DNA of 64,000 bases from Sphingobacteriales bacterium 16-39-50. Its GTDB lineage: Bacteria > Bacteroidota > Bacteroidia > Sphingobacteriales > Sphingobacteriaceae. Below the pieces are notes generated by a model. The model made no database searches. It saw nothing but the letters and a program-made list of their open reading frames with translations, and was not told the origin of the DNA. The DNA is taken from contig NCHA01000001.1 in NCBI GenBank assembly GCA_002257025.1, forward strand, positions 434,001-498,000. Reading direction: 5' to 3'. The stretch's first letter is position 1. Each line of letters begins with the position of its first letter. Of the stretch, positions 33,437-41,245 are shown piece after piece. Made by a program: the position numbers and the translations under genes.

Positions 33437-35866
33437 ATGAAATTAAAATTACTACTAGTCCTCTGTTGTCTCAGCTTTAGTCTGCAAGCACAAACCATAA
33501 CAGCAGCACTTAATACTGTAAAAGGAATTGCTGTTGATTCTCTTACAAAAGAAACTCTTGATTACATAACTATAGGATTAAAAACAGAACAAAATATTCC
33601 TATTAAATCGACATTGAGCAAGTCTGATGGAACATTTATCATTTCTGACATTAAGGCGGGAAATTATTTACTTACGCTGATCTCAGTTGGATACCAGACA
33701 AAAACGATAAAACTGAAATTGGATGAAGCACCTGCAACAAGAGATCTGGGCACGATCAATTTAAGCACAAAAAACAACCAGCTTAAAGAAGTAATTGTTT
33801 TGGCTGATAAACCGATAGTAAAACAGGAAGTCGACCGGATCTCTTATGATCTTCAGGCAGATCCTGAAAGCAAAACCAGCAATGTGATGGAAATAATGAG
33901 GAAAGTTCCGTTAATTTCTGTTGATGGAGATGATAACATTCTGTTGAAAGGAGATGCGAATTATAAAATTCTGATTAATGGAAAGCCTTCCAGCATGATG
34001 GAAAGAAATGCCAAAGATATTTTAAAAAGCATGCCTGCTTCAAGTATTCAGAACATAGAAGTTATTACAAATCCGCCAGCAAAGTACGATGCCGAAGGAA
34101 TTGCTGGTATAATTAACATCATCACCAATAAAAAGGTAGACAACGGTTATAATGGCTCAGTAAATATGAGTCAAAGATTTCCTGCAGGTGGCCCCGGAAC
34201 GGGTGGTTCTGCAACATTTAAACAGGGAAAATTTGGAATTTCAGCATATGGGGGTGCCAATACTTCACAAACCCCTTTGATATCCAATACTATTTCAAGA
34301 ACAAGCACAGGAAACAGTTACACCAACCTGTCACAGACCAATAGCAGGGAAACAGATAGCCGGAACGGATATTTCGGCAGTGAATTAAGTTTTGAGATCG
34401 ATAGTTTGAACCTGATATCCGGCCAATTGAATATAAACGGAAACTCTAATGAAAACAGAAACTATCAGCAGTCTTTACTAAATGGGCCAACTGGTGTGCT
34501 TCAAAGTTATAATCTTGATGGAAATAATGAGGGAAATGGGCATGGTATGGATGCTGCTTTAAATTATCAGCTTGGTTTCAAAAAAAACAAACAGCAGCTT
34601 CTTACATTTTCATACCGGATCTATTCTTACCGCAATCAACAAAATAATGAACTCTTAAGTACCAATCCTGTTCATTACAATTTACCAGATTATAATCAAT
34701 TCAATAATGGAGGATCTGCCGAACAAACTTTTCAGATAGACTATATTCAACCGGTAAAAAAACTGACAATTGAGGCCGGAATAAAGGGTATACATAGAAA
34801 AAATGATAGTGACTTCCGGTTCAGATACTTGGATGAAAACACAGGCCAGTATCAGACAGATCTTTTAAAAACTAATGTATTTGATAATACTCAGGAGGTT
34901 CTAGGTGCATATAACACCTACCAGTATAATCTAGAAAACTGGGGGTTTAAAGGTGGTTTCCGACTCGAACGCACAGTAATAGATGCAGACTTTATCTCCG
35001 GGCAGACACAGGTCAGGCAGGAATACCTTAATTTAATCCCATCATTAAGCCTGAACAGGAAATTTAAAGATATGAGTAATTTAAATCTGGCTTTTTCACA
35101 ACGGATCCAGCGCCCCGGTATTTATCAGCTTAATCCTTTTGTGGACCGCTCAAATCCAAACTTTGAGTCAACAGGCAACCCTGATTTACATCCCACAATC
35201 GGAAGCAATCTTTCTATAGGTTACAGTAAATCTAAAAAAGGATCCTTTAATTTCTTACTGGGATACCAACGCTTTGAAGATTTGATTATGCCGGTTTCAG
35301 TTTTTGATCCGACTAGGTTTATTACCCTCAATTCCTATGATAATACGGGCAGAGCAAGACTTTTCACAGCTAACCTAAACCTTAACTTCCCTTTTACAAA
35401 AAAAATGAATTTCAGCTTTAATGGAGGCCTGGCACATGGACGAGTACAGGGCATTGTAAACAACATTCTTGTAAAAAATGAAGGATTCATGTATAATTTC
35501 TCATCATCAGGCTCTTACCGATTTGAAAAAGGATGGCGCTTGAATGCAAGTATCAATGCGAATGGCCCCAATTTATCATTACAAGGCACAAGCAATTCTT
35601 ATATTGGCAGTGCATTTAGCTTCAATAAAGACCTGATTAAGGATAAACTGTCATTCTCTGCAGCGGCGAACAACCCTTTCAGAAAGTACAGGACAAATAT
35701 TCGTGAATCATTTGGTCCGGATTTCCTGCAGACTAGTAATTTTCAAACCTTTTACAGATCATTTAATACAAGCCTTAACTACCGTTTTGGAAAATTGAAA
35801 TCAGCTATAAAAAAGAACACAAGAGGCATCAGAAATGATGATGTATCTAACAATTCAGGACAGTAA
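33437..35866 (+). CDS. TonB-dependent receptor-like outer-membrane beta-barrel protein
   Basis: An 809-residue outer-membrane protein. A signal peptide (residues 1-20, ending SLQAQ) is followed by a carboxypeptidase regulatory-like domain (about residues 28-115), a plug-like domain (about 115-235, with KILINGKPSSMMERNAKDIL and GIAGIINIITNKK) and a C-terminal barrel of the OMP_b-brl_3 type. It resembles receptors of this phylum that accompany LytTR systems; the ligand is unknown. A GTG at 33428 is possible, but the ATG at 33437 gives a standard signal peptide. It leads an operon with a histidine kinase, a small lipoprotein-like protein, a response regulator and a conserved hypothetical. Confidence 0.88.
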   Translation: MKLKLLLVLCCLSFSLQAQTITAALNTVKGIAVDSLTKETLDYITIGLKTEQNIPIKSTLSKSDGTFIISDIKAGNYLLTLISVGYQTKTIKLKLDEAPATRDLGTINLSTKNNQLKEVIVLADKPIVKQEVDRISYDLQADPESKTSNVMEIMRKVPLISVDGDDNILLKGDANYKILINGKPSSMMERNAKDILKSMPASSIQNIEVITNPPAKYDAEGIAGIINIITNKKVDNGYNGSVNMSQRFPAGGPGTGGSATFKQGKFGISAYGGANTSQTPLISNTISRTSTGNSYTNLSQTNSRETDSRNGYFGSELSFEIDSLNLISGQLNINGNSNENRNYQQSLLNGPTGVLQSYNLDGNNEGNGHGMDAALNYQLGFKKNKQQLLTFSYRIYSYRNQQNNELLSTNPVHYNLPDYNQFNNGGSAEQTFQIDYIQPVKKLTIEAGIKGIHRKNDSDFRFRYLDENTGQYQTDLLKTNVFDNTQEVLGAYNTYQYNLENWGFKGGFRLERTVIDADFISGQTQVRQEYLNLIPSLSLNRKFKDMSNLNLAFSQRIQRPGIYQLNPFVDRSNPNFESTGNPDLHPTIGSNLSIGYSKSKKGSFNFLLGYQRFEDLIMPVSVFDPTRFITLNSYDNTGRARLFTANLNLNFPFTKKMNFSFNGGLAHGRVQGIVNNILVKNEGFMYNFSSSGSYRFEKGWRLNASINANGPNLSLQGTSNSYIGSAFSFNKDLIKDKLSFSAAANNPFRKYRTNIRESFGPDFLQTSNFQTFYRSFNTSLNYRFGKLKSAIKKNTRGIRNDDVSNNSGQ

Positions 35867-35881
35867 AAAACATAAAAAAAA

Positions 35882-37405
35882 ATGAAAAATATCATAAAGA
35901 ACCCTTCAGATATTAACAGAATAGAATTCTGGGCTGCAACGACCATGTTTGTATTCTCCATATTCTTTCTTGTTTCAGGAGCTATTAACAATAACTGGGA
36001 GCCGGGAAAGTATGAATTCGATGAAGCTCATCAGCATTATTCATACTTTAATAATCATTTTTTACCAATGTTATGCAGATACCTTAGCTTTTATGCCAGC
36101 TATTGCCTGCTCACCTTTGTGATCATACCACCCCTCAGCAGAAAAGAAAGTATCACACTGAATATCATATTCACACTGATCATATTTTATCTGATCAGTG
36201 TGGTACTTGCCATTACTGATACCTGGACTCAGGGGTATCTTTTCGATAAATATTCAGAAGATGAGCTTTATTCAAAGCTCTTTCAGGAAGCAGTTATCTA
36301 TTCTTTCTGGTTATTGATGATGTTCGCCCTGTATAATATCATAAAGTTCCTTGCGATCTACCTGCTTGAAAATTCAGATCTGATTCAATCAAAATACAGG
36401 GTGATCACCCGCGACGGAATATTTGCATTCATCTTCTGGATGATTGCACTGTTCCTTTTATTGATTGGTCAGAGTGATGCAGAAGTTGTCGTAGGTATTG
36501 CCACATGTTCTCTTGCCGGTATATTTTTGTACTGCTATTCTATGTACGCATTATTACCGGATATCTACAAGAAATCCAGGCCATTTAAAACTTATCTGAA
36601 AAAATTCTTCCTTTTAGTTTTACTCAGTACTATACCCATCTTCACAATACTGCTGGTTCTGATTCCACACCATGATGGTGAAATAGCTTTTGTTGCTTCT
36701 TTATTTAATGTCGGATTTCAACTTTTATTTACTGCGCCGCTAGCCTGGTACGTTTACAAGCATAGAACCACAGTTGATTATGAAATTAAAGGACTTCAAA
36801 CCGCTTTAGGGCGTTCAACAGCCGACCTGAACTTCCTTCGCTCCCAGATCAATCCTCATTTCCTTTTCAATGTGCTGAATACCCTCTATGGCACCGCACT
36901 TCAGGAAAATGCGGAGCGAACTTCTGAGGGTATTCAGAAACTTGGTGATATGATGCGCTTTATGCTGAGGGAAAACCTTCAGGAGAAAATTTCTCTGACC
37001 AGGGAAATAGAATACCTGAATAATTATATCGGACTTCAGACCCTGCGTACACAATCATCCCCTGATATTCAGATTCATACAGAAATCGAAGAGCATACAG
37101 GCATACTGCAAATCGCACCCATGCTGCTCATCCCTTTTATTGAAAATGCATTTAAACATGGCATCAGCCTGAAGGAGCCATCAAACATTCGTATCAGTCT
37201 GGTTTGTAAAGACAAAACCCTTTATTTCGATATTTCTAACAGTATCCATCCAAAACCTATGAATGATCCTGAAAAAGACAATAATGGTATAGGCCTGAAT
37301 AATGTGCAGCAAAGACTTAGGCTTATGTATTCAGGAAAGCATGAGCTATCCATCCGCGAAAGCGGCAAAGAGTTTTTTGTTCACCTGACTATTCAACTGG
37401 ACTAA
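35882..37405 (+). CDS. LytS/YehU-type sensor histidine kinase
   Basis: A 507-residue membrane sensor kinase. Residues 1-300 contain about seven hydrophobic segments with no recognisable extracellular binding domain. The His_kinase domain (PF06580) carries the phosphoacceptor in FLRSQINPHFLFNVLNTLYG near residue 325, and the HATPase part shows the N box IPFIENAFKHGI near residue 420 and the G box NNGIGLNNVQQRL near residue 470. The partner regulator is the LytTR protein two genes on. The start is 15 bp after the receptor gene, so the pair is cotranscribed. Confidence 0.92.
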   Translation: MKNIIKNPSDINRIEFWAATTMFVFSIFFLVSGAINNNWEPGKYEFDEAHQHYSYFNNHFLPMLCRYLSFYASYCLLTFVIIPPLSRKESITLNIIFTLIIFYLISVVLAITDTWTQGYLFDKYSEDELYSKLFQEAVIYSFWLLMMFALYNIIKFLAIYLLENSDLIQSKYRVITRDGIFAFIFWMIALFLLLIGQSDAEVVVGIATCSLAGIFLYCYSMYALLPDIYKKSRPFKTYLKKFFLLVLLSTIPIFTILLVLIPHHDGEIAFVASLFNVGFQLLFTAPLAWYVYKHRTTVDYEIKGLQTALGRSTADLNFLRSQINPHFLFNVLNTLYGTALQENAERTSEGIQKLGDMMRFMLRENLQEKISLTREIEYLNNYIGLQTLRTQSSPDIQIHTEIEEHTGILQIAPMLLIPFIENAFKHGISLKEPSNIRISLVCKDKTLYFDISNSIHPKPMNDPEKDNNGIGLNNVQQRLRLMYSGKHELSIRESGKEFFVHLTIQLD

Positions 37406-37416
37406 TTCAGTATAAA

Positions 37417-37704
37417 ATGAAAAGTTTATTGTGCATACTGCTCTTTAGCCTCATATTCAATGCCTGCTGCGAAAGTTTATGCGATGAACAAGGTTCAGAA
37501 GAAATCGATAAAGCCAAAAATTCCAAAATGACTAAGCATCAATCAAATAAAAAACATGCTATGACAGAAAGTAAATGTCATTTATTAGATGAATGGATCA
37601 ATCGAAAAAGCATGGGTCATTTTTTAAAAAATCATATTTCATTGGGATCAGGAATAACTAGTATCAATGAAAAAACTCTTTTTAATGATACATTTATACC
37701 ATGA
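37417..37704 (+). CDS. Small exported Cys/His-rich protein between kinase and regulator
   Basis: A 95-residue protein that I do not recognise. A hydrophobic signal segment (residues 3-16) leads to IFNACCESLCDE, a poor lipobox with three cysteines in six residues. The mature part is strongly basic and polar, with four histidines, a fourth cysteine (SKCHLLDEW) and three methionines, so metal binding is possible. The gene begins 11 bp after the kinase stop, and its own stop overlaps the regulator's start by four bases (ATGA), so translation is probably coupled. The tight packing argues that it is real. It may modulate the sensor, but that is inference. Confidence 0.7.
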   Translation: MKSLLCILLFSLIFNACCESLCDEQGSEEIDKAKNSKMTKHQSNKKHAMTESKCHLLDEWINRKSMGHFLKNHISLGSGITSINEKTLFNDTFIP

Positions 37705-38381
37705 ATGCCATTGCACTAGACGATGAACCATTAGCACTTGAAGTAGTGCGCAGTCATGCTTCAAAAGTACCCTTTCTGAACCTGAAGGCAGAATTTACGG
37801 ATGCTTTTAAAGCTATGGAGTATATTCAGAAGGAAAATATTGACCTGATATTCCTTGATATTAAAATGCCCGATATTTCGGGTATCGATTTCATGAACAG
37901 CCTTAATAAAAAGCCGATGGTAATCTTTACAACCGCATATTCTGAGCATGCGGTTACCAGCTTTGAACTGGATGCAATCGATTACCTCCTCAAGCCATTC
38001 TCATTGAGCCGCTTTGTAAAGGGCTGTAATAAAGCTTATGAACTGTTCCAGTTGAGAAATAAAAGTGGCAGCTCTGATTTCATTTTCCTTAAAACAGGAT
38101 ATGAGCAGGAAAAGGTACAGTTTGACGATATACTTTATCTGGAAGCCGCAGGAAATTATGTCAATTTTGTACTAAAAAGTAAAAGCCTGCTTTCCCGAAT
38201 GACTTTCGCTGAACTTGAAGTGATCCTGCCTAAGAATAAATTTATCAGAATCCACCGCTCCTACATGGTTGCAGTGTCTGCGATAAACAGAATCGAAAGG
38301 CATCAGGTCCATATAAATGACATTCAAATCCCTGTAAGTGAATCGTATATGACAAATCTGAATGGTTTGGATAAGAGGTGA
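37701..38381 (+). CDS. LytTR family response regulator
   Basis: A 226-residue two-domain regulator. The receiver domain (residues 1-115) has the acidic pair Asp7/Asp8, the phosphoacceptor Asp53 in LIFLDIKMPDISG and the lysine in YLLKPFS. The C-terminal LytTR DNA-binding domain (residues 125-222) shows ILYLEAAGNYVNFVL and KFIRIHRSYMVAVSAINRIE. It acts with the kinase encoded two genes upstream. The overlap with the preceding small gene suggests coupled translation. Confidence 0.94.
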   Translation: MNAIALDDEPLALEVVRSHASKVPFLNLKAEFTDAFKAMEYIQKENIDLIFLDIKMPDISGIDFMNSLNKKPMVIFTTAYSEHAVTSFELDAIDYLLKPFSLSRFVKGCNKAYELFQLRNKSGSSDFIFLKTGYEQEKVQFDDILYLEAAGNYVNFVLKSKSLLSRMTFAELEVILPKNKFIRIHRSYMVAVSAINRIERHQVHINDIQIPVSESYMTNLNGLDKR

Positions 38382-38402
38382 GGCTTTGCTTAGATTTATG
38401 AT

Positions 38403-39239
38403 ATGAAATATGTCCTGCTCCTGTTTTTTTTCATTTTGGTTGTTGACTGCCATTCACAGCATCTGAAATTAAAAAAGCGTGCAGCTAATGCATTAAGTGG
38501 CTCTGAATTCTCAAAGAGTATCAGGGATAGCTCCTTAAGTCTTGAGAAACGGGAAGAAATTATCTTTAATGAGATTCAATCCGGTAATATTCCACGCTTT
38601 TACAGAAAACTAGCATTAGTGAGGGATACAGCAATGATTATGGGTCAATTGCAAACGATCAGGTATTATGGTCTTCCCGATTTTCTGGCGATTGGCTCTG
38701 ATTCCGATTATTTTTATTGTCCGATGCGCCCTCAGTTAGCTCAGAAAATTGCTGATTTACTCGGTTGCAGTCTTCCAACCAGAAAAATATCCGACAGAAT
38801 TTACCATACCGCTAAAGTCAAAATGATGCCCCAGCCAATCCCTCCTTCCAAGGCAATGATCACGGTTCCGGTATTTGAAAGGCATACAAGAATGGTACAG
38901 CAGCAAAGGGAGCAATCAATAAGGCAATATTCATTGGGAAGTCTGGTAGATGGAAACAAGAAAGATGTAGTAATTTCAAATAAGATATTCAATGACAGAA
39001 AACAACTCCGCGTTGTTATCTATGGATGGCATAAACCCGATGGGAAAGCAATTCAACCTCTTCATAACGGGCATACCACTGACCATGTGGATTACAGCCA
39101 CGGCATACGTCTGATTCAGAATAAGTTATGGATTAATGGAAAGAAATCTACCCTCCGAGCCGTACTTGGATCAGAAACATTACATCCGCTGCTAAGCGAT
39201 GAAGGTGTGATCAAGAAGGCGTATTACCCAGTAGAATAG
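38403..39239 (+). CDS. Conserved exported protein of unknown function with a DYSHG motif
   Basis: A 278-residue exported protein (signal peptide residues 1-19, ending DCHSQ). The body matches an unnamed family found in several phyla, with the conserved stretches PDFLAIGSDSDYFYCPMRP, KIADLLGCSLPTRKISDRIY, DGNKKDVVISN, RVVIYGWHKPDGKAIQPL and HVDYSHGIRLI. The conserved histidines and aspartates look catalytic, perhaps hydrolytic, but no function is known to me. It is 21 bp after the response regulator and in the same direction, so is likely in the same operon. Confidence 0.75.
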   Translation: MKYVLLLFFFILVVDCHSQHLKLKKRAANALSGSEFSKSIRDSSLSLEKREEIIFNEIQSGNIPRFYRKLALVRDTAMIMGQLQTIRYYGLPDFLAIGSDSDYFYCPMRPQLAQKIADLLGCSLPTRKISDRIYHTAKVKMMPQPIPPSKAMITVPVFERHTRMVQQQREQSIRQYSLGSLVDGNKKDVVISNKIFNDRKQLRVVIYGWHKPDGKAIQPLHNGHTTDHVDYSHGIRLIQNKLWINGKKSTLRAVLGSETLHPLLSDEGVIKKAYYPVE

Positions 39240-39240
39240 A

Positions 39241-39329
39241 TGTTGCCTGTTACCAGTTATCTGTTAGCAGTTCTCTGTTGCCTCCTATTCCCTATTCCCT
39301 ATTTCCTATTTCCTATTCCCCTATTTCCC
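39241..39329. repeat. Heptamer array joining two stop codons
   Basis: Two heptamer types follow one another without losing register: six units of the TGTTGCC/TGTTACC/AGTTATC type (39241-39282), then units of TCCTATT/CCCTATT (39283 on). The array starts 1 bp after the stop of the upstream gene and runs through the stop codon of the convergent exonuclease gene, so the last residues of that protein are encoded by it. Confidence 0.87.
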
Positions 39330-40265
39330 AAATTTCATCTTCAACTGCTCCAAATGATCGTTTGTTATTGGTTTAGCTTCTTCCTTAGGTTTTTGGAGAG
39401 TACTTTGTTCGGGTTTAGGGGCGGCCACTGCAGTCTGCCGTTCAGTTCTTAACTGTTCTTTTTTTGCATTAAAGCGGTTCCATATTTTTTCGAGACAACG
39501 CTTGGTATACAATGGGAAATCGCCATTCATCATCCAGTTATAATAACTTGGTTCTGATTGAAATACATCTTCAACAGGCCGGCCTTTATGCTTTCCAAAA
39601 TTAATTACCTCCACCCCATCTTCATTATAAACCATTCTGGCAGCGAAATCTACCGGTTTGTTCAGATTTGTGAATGCATGAAGTGCTTCAATATTATTTT
39701 GAACCGGTTTTGAAACTACGCCCTTTTTATCCTCCCAGCTCTGATTTTCATATCGTTCGATCTGGGCTTTCAGAACTTCATAAGTAGCTTTTATGTCGGC
39801 TTCAGCAGAATGAGCATTTTCAATATCCTTACCGCAATAGAACTGATAAGCAGCTTTTAAAGTACGCTGCTCCATCTGGTGAAATATATTCTGGACATCA
39901 ACAAAGTGCCTGTTTTCAATGTCAAAATCAATACCAGCACGTAAAAACTCCTCCATTAGCACCGGAATATCAAAGCGATTGGAATTGTATCCGGCAAGGT
40001 CACAATCATCCAGAAAACGGGCCAGTTCCTCTCCTGACTGCTTGAAAGTGCGCTCATGACGGATATCCTCATCATAAATACCGTGAATCAGTGATGACTC
40101 AAGGGGAATTGGAATTCCCGGATTGATACGCAGGGTTTTTACATCTTCCGTTCCATCGGGCATAGCCTTCAGAATGGAGATTTCAACAATGCGGTCGGAA
40201 GCAACATTTACGCCGGTCGTTTCAAGATCAAAAAAGGCAAGCGGACGTTTGAGGTTTAATTTCAT
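39321..40265 (-). CDS. DnaQ-like 3'-5' exonuclease with DUF3820-like domain
   Basis: A 314-residue protein. The N-terminal RNase T/DEDD exonuclease domain (residues 1-180) shows AFFDLETTGVNVASDRIVE (Exo I), AGYNSNRFDIPVLMEEF (Exo II) and NAHSAEADIKATYEVL (Exo III, DEDDh). A C-terminal module, NFGKHKGRPVEDVFQSEPSY, YNWMMNGDFP, resembles the DUF3820/quorum-regulated virulence-factor domain. A role in DNA repair or nucleic-acid trimming is likely. It begins 4 bp after a 40-residue ORF with which it shares a promoter. The basic, low-complexity tail ends in a heptamer array. Confidence 0.9.
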   Translation of the reverse strand: MKLNLKRPLAFFDLETTGVNVASDRIVEISILKAMPDGTEDVKTLRINPGIPIPLESSLIHGIYDEDIRHERTFKQSGEELARFLDDCDLAGYNSNRFDIPVLMEEFLRAGIDFDIENRHFVDVQNIFHQMEQRTLKAAYQFYCGKDIENAHSAEADIKATYEVLKAQIERYENQSWEDKKGVVSKPVQNNIEALHAFTNLNKPVDFAARMVYNEDGVEVINFGKHKGRPVEDVFQSEPSYYNWMMNGDFPLYTKRCLEKIWNRFNAKKEQLRTERQTAVAAPKPEQSTLQKPKEEAKPITNDHLEQLKMKFGK

Positions 40266-40269
40266 GTGT

Positions 40270-40392
40270 TTAACTAAAGATTATGATGCCCGCCAGTATA
40301 CCCAGAACCATTATCAGGTACATCAGAATCTCTGTGGTGGCAAAGCGCTTATATTTCTTCCAGAATGTATAGTCGCCTTTTTCTGTGCTCAT
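40270..40392 (-). CDS. Small single-pass membrane protein, 40 residues
   Basis: A short ORF read directly from the minus strand. The product is MSTEKGDYTFWKKYKRFATT followed by a 20-residue hydrophobic helix (EILMYLIMVLGILAGIIIFS). The polar, basic N-terminus suggests that it lies in the cytoplasm. Support comes from a TAnnTTTG promoter box 26 bp upstream of its ATG (40418-40425) and from the 4-bp spacing to the exonuclease gene, which otherwise has no promoter. Function unknown. Confidence 0.7.
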   Translation of the reverse strand: MSTEKGDYTFWKKYKRFATTEILMYLIMVLGILAGIIIFS

Positions 40393-40417
40393 AAATATGT
40401 CCGGGATTATTATTAAT

Positions 40418-40425
40418 CAAAATTA
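40418..40425 (-). promoter_or_regulatory. -7 promoter box for the small membrane protein and exonuclease
   Basis: The minus strand reads TAATTTTG, a full TAnnTTTG match, with the start of the 40-residue ORF 26 bp downstream. Confidence 0.5.
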
Positions 40426-40460
40426 CTGATAAAAACAGATAATCAATGAAAGAATTGAGT

Positions 40461-41003
40461 CTATGGCTTGACACTTCCGGCCCTTGTAAAGTATTTATAA
40501 TACCAGGGATCTTTTAAATCACTGATTATTACCCCTTTCGAGGTAGATGCATGAACAAATTTATTATTGTGAAGATAAACCCCAACATGGCTAAACTTTT
40601 GACCGTCGAAATCAAAGAAAACCAGATCACCTTCTTCCAGATCCTGCTCATATTTTCGTTTCACTTTATCTGCCATTGTACGGGCAGTCCGGGGTAAATC
40701 CTTGTCATAAACCTCCTTTTCAAGCAGAAAAGTGAACCCTGAGCAATCCACACCCTTTTTATCCATTCCTCCTGAACGATGGGGCACTCCTATCCAACTA
40801 TCTATAAAACGGTAAAGTTTCTCATTATCGAGGGCCTTTTCCTTTACATTTAAGAGGGATGCATAACGCTCCTTAATATCTCCGGAAGATATCGCTTTTG
40901 ATTTTGAGGCATCAGTGATGATCTTTTTGCTTTTACAGGAAGTGACAAACAGAGTAATTAATATAAGTCCGAGGAGAAATGTTTTACTTGCTGATTTTTG
41001 CAT
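40461..41003 (-). CDS. NlpC/P60 family cell-wall endopeptidase, lipoprotein
   Basis: A 180-residue lipoprotein. Signal peptide with lipobox LFVTSC (Cys23), a short linker, and an NlpC/P60 catalytic domain with Cys87 in KKGVDCSGFTFLL, His139 in KFSHVGVYL and a third polar residue His151 in KFVHASTSKGV. It resembles Spr/MepS endopeptidases that cut peptide bridges in peptidoglycan, here from the outer membrane. The ATG at 41003 gives a regular signal peptide. Monocistronic. Confidence 0.93.
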   Translation of the reverse strand: MQKSASKTFLLGLILITLFVTSCKSKKIITDASKSKAISSGDIKERYASLLNVKEKALDNEKLYRFIDSWIGVPHRSGGMDKKGVDCSGFTFLLEKEVYDKDLPRTARTMADKVKRKYEQDLEEGDLVFFDFDGQKFSHVGVYLHNNKFVHASTSKGVIISDLKDPWYYKYFTRAGSVKP

Positions 41004-41245
41004 AATCTAATTTCTTCCTACTGAATCTATAATCAAATAAAACATTTTGCACAGCTGTGGATAATAAAAAACAAATCCAGTTCTGACACCGGTTTTTTGT
41101 GTACGGGAACAGGTTTAAATTTATATCAAAGCAGCGCACGCTTGTGGCGAATACCGCAATAGAATTACCTCTGAGCAAATAATTTAGTATACAAATATCA
41201 AAAACCACAGGACAACTCTCAAAAGACATCCTTTAATAATGCGAT

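Noticed and set aside
40984..41229. 81-codon minus-strand ORF upstream of the NlpC/P60 gene
   Set aside because: It overlaps the start of that gene in another frame and has no domain or promoter support; the 242-bp gap contains nothing else I can support.
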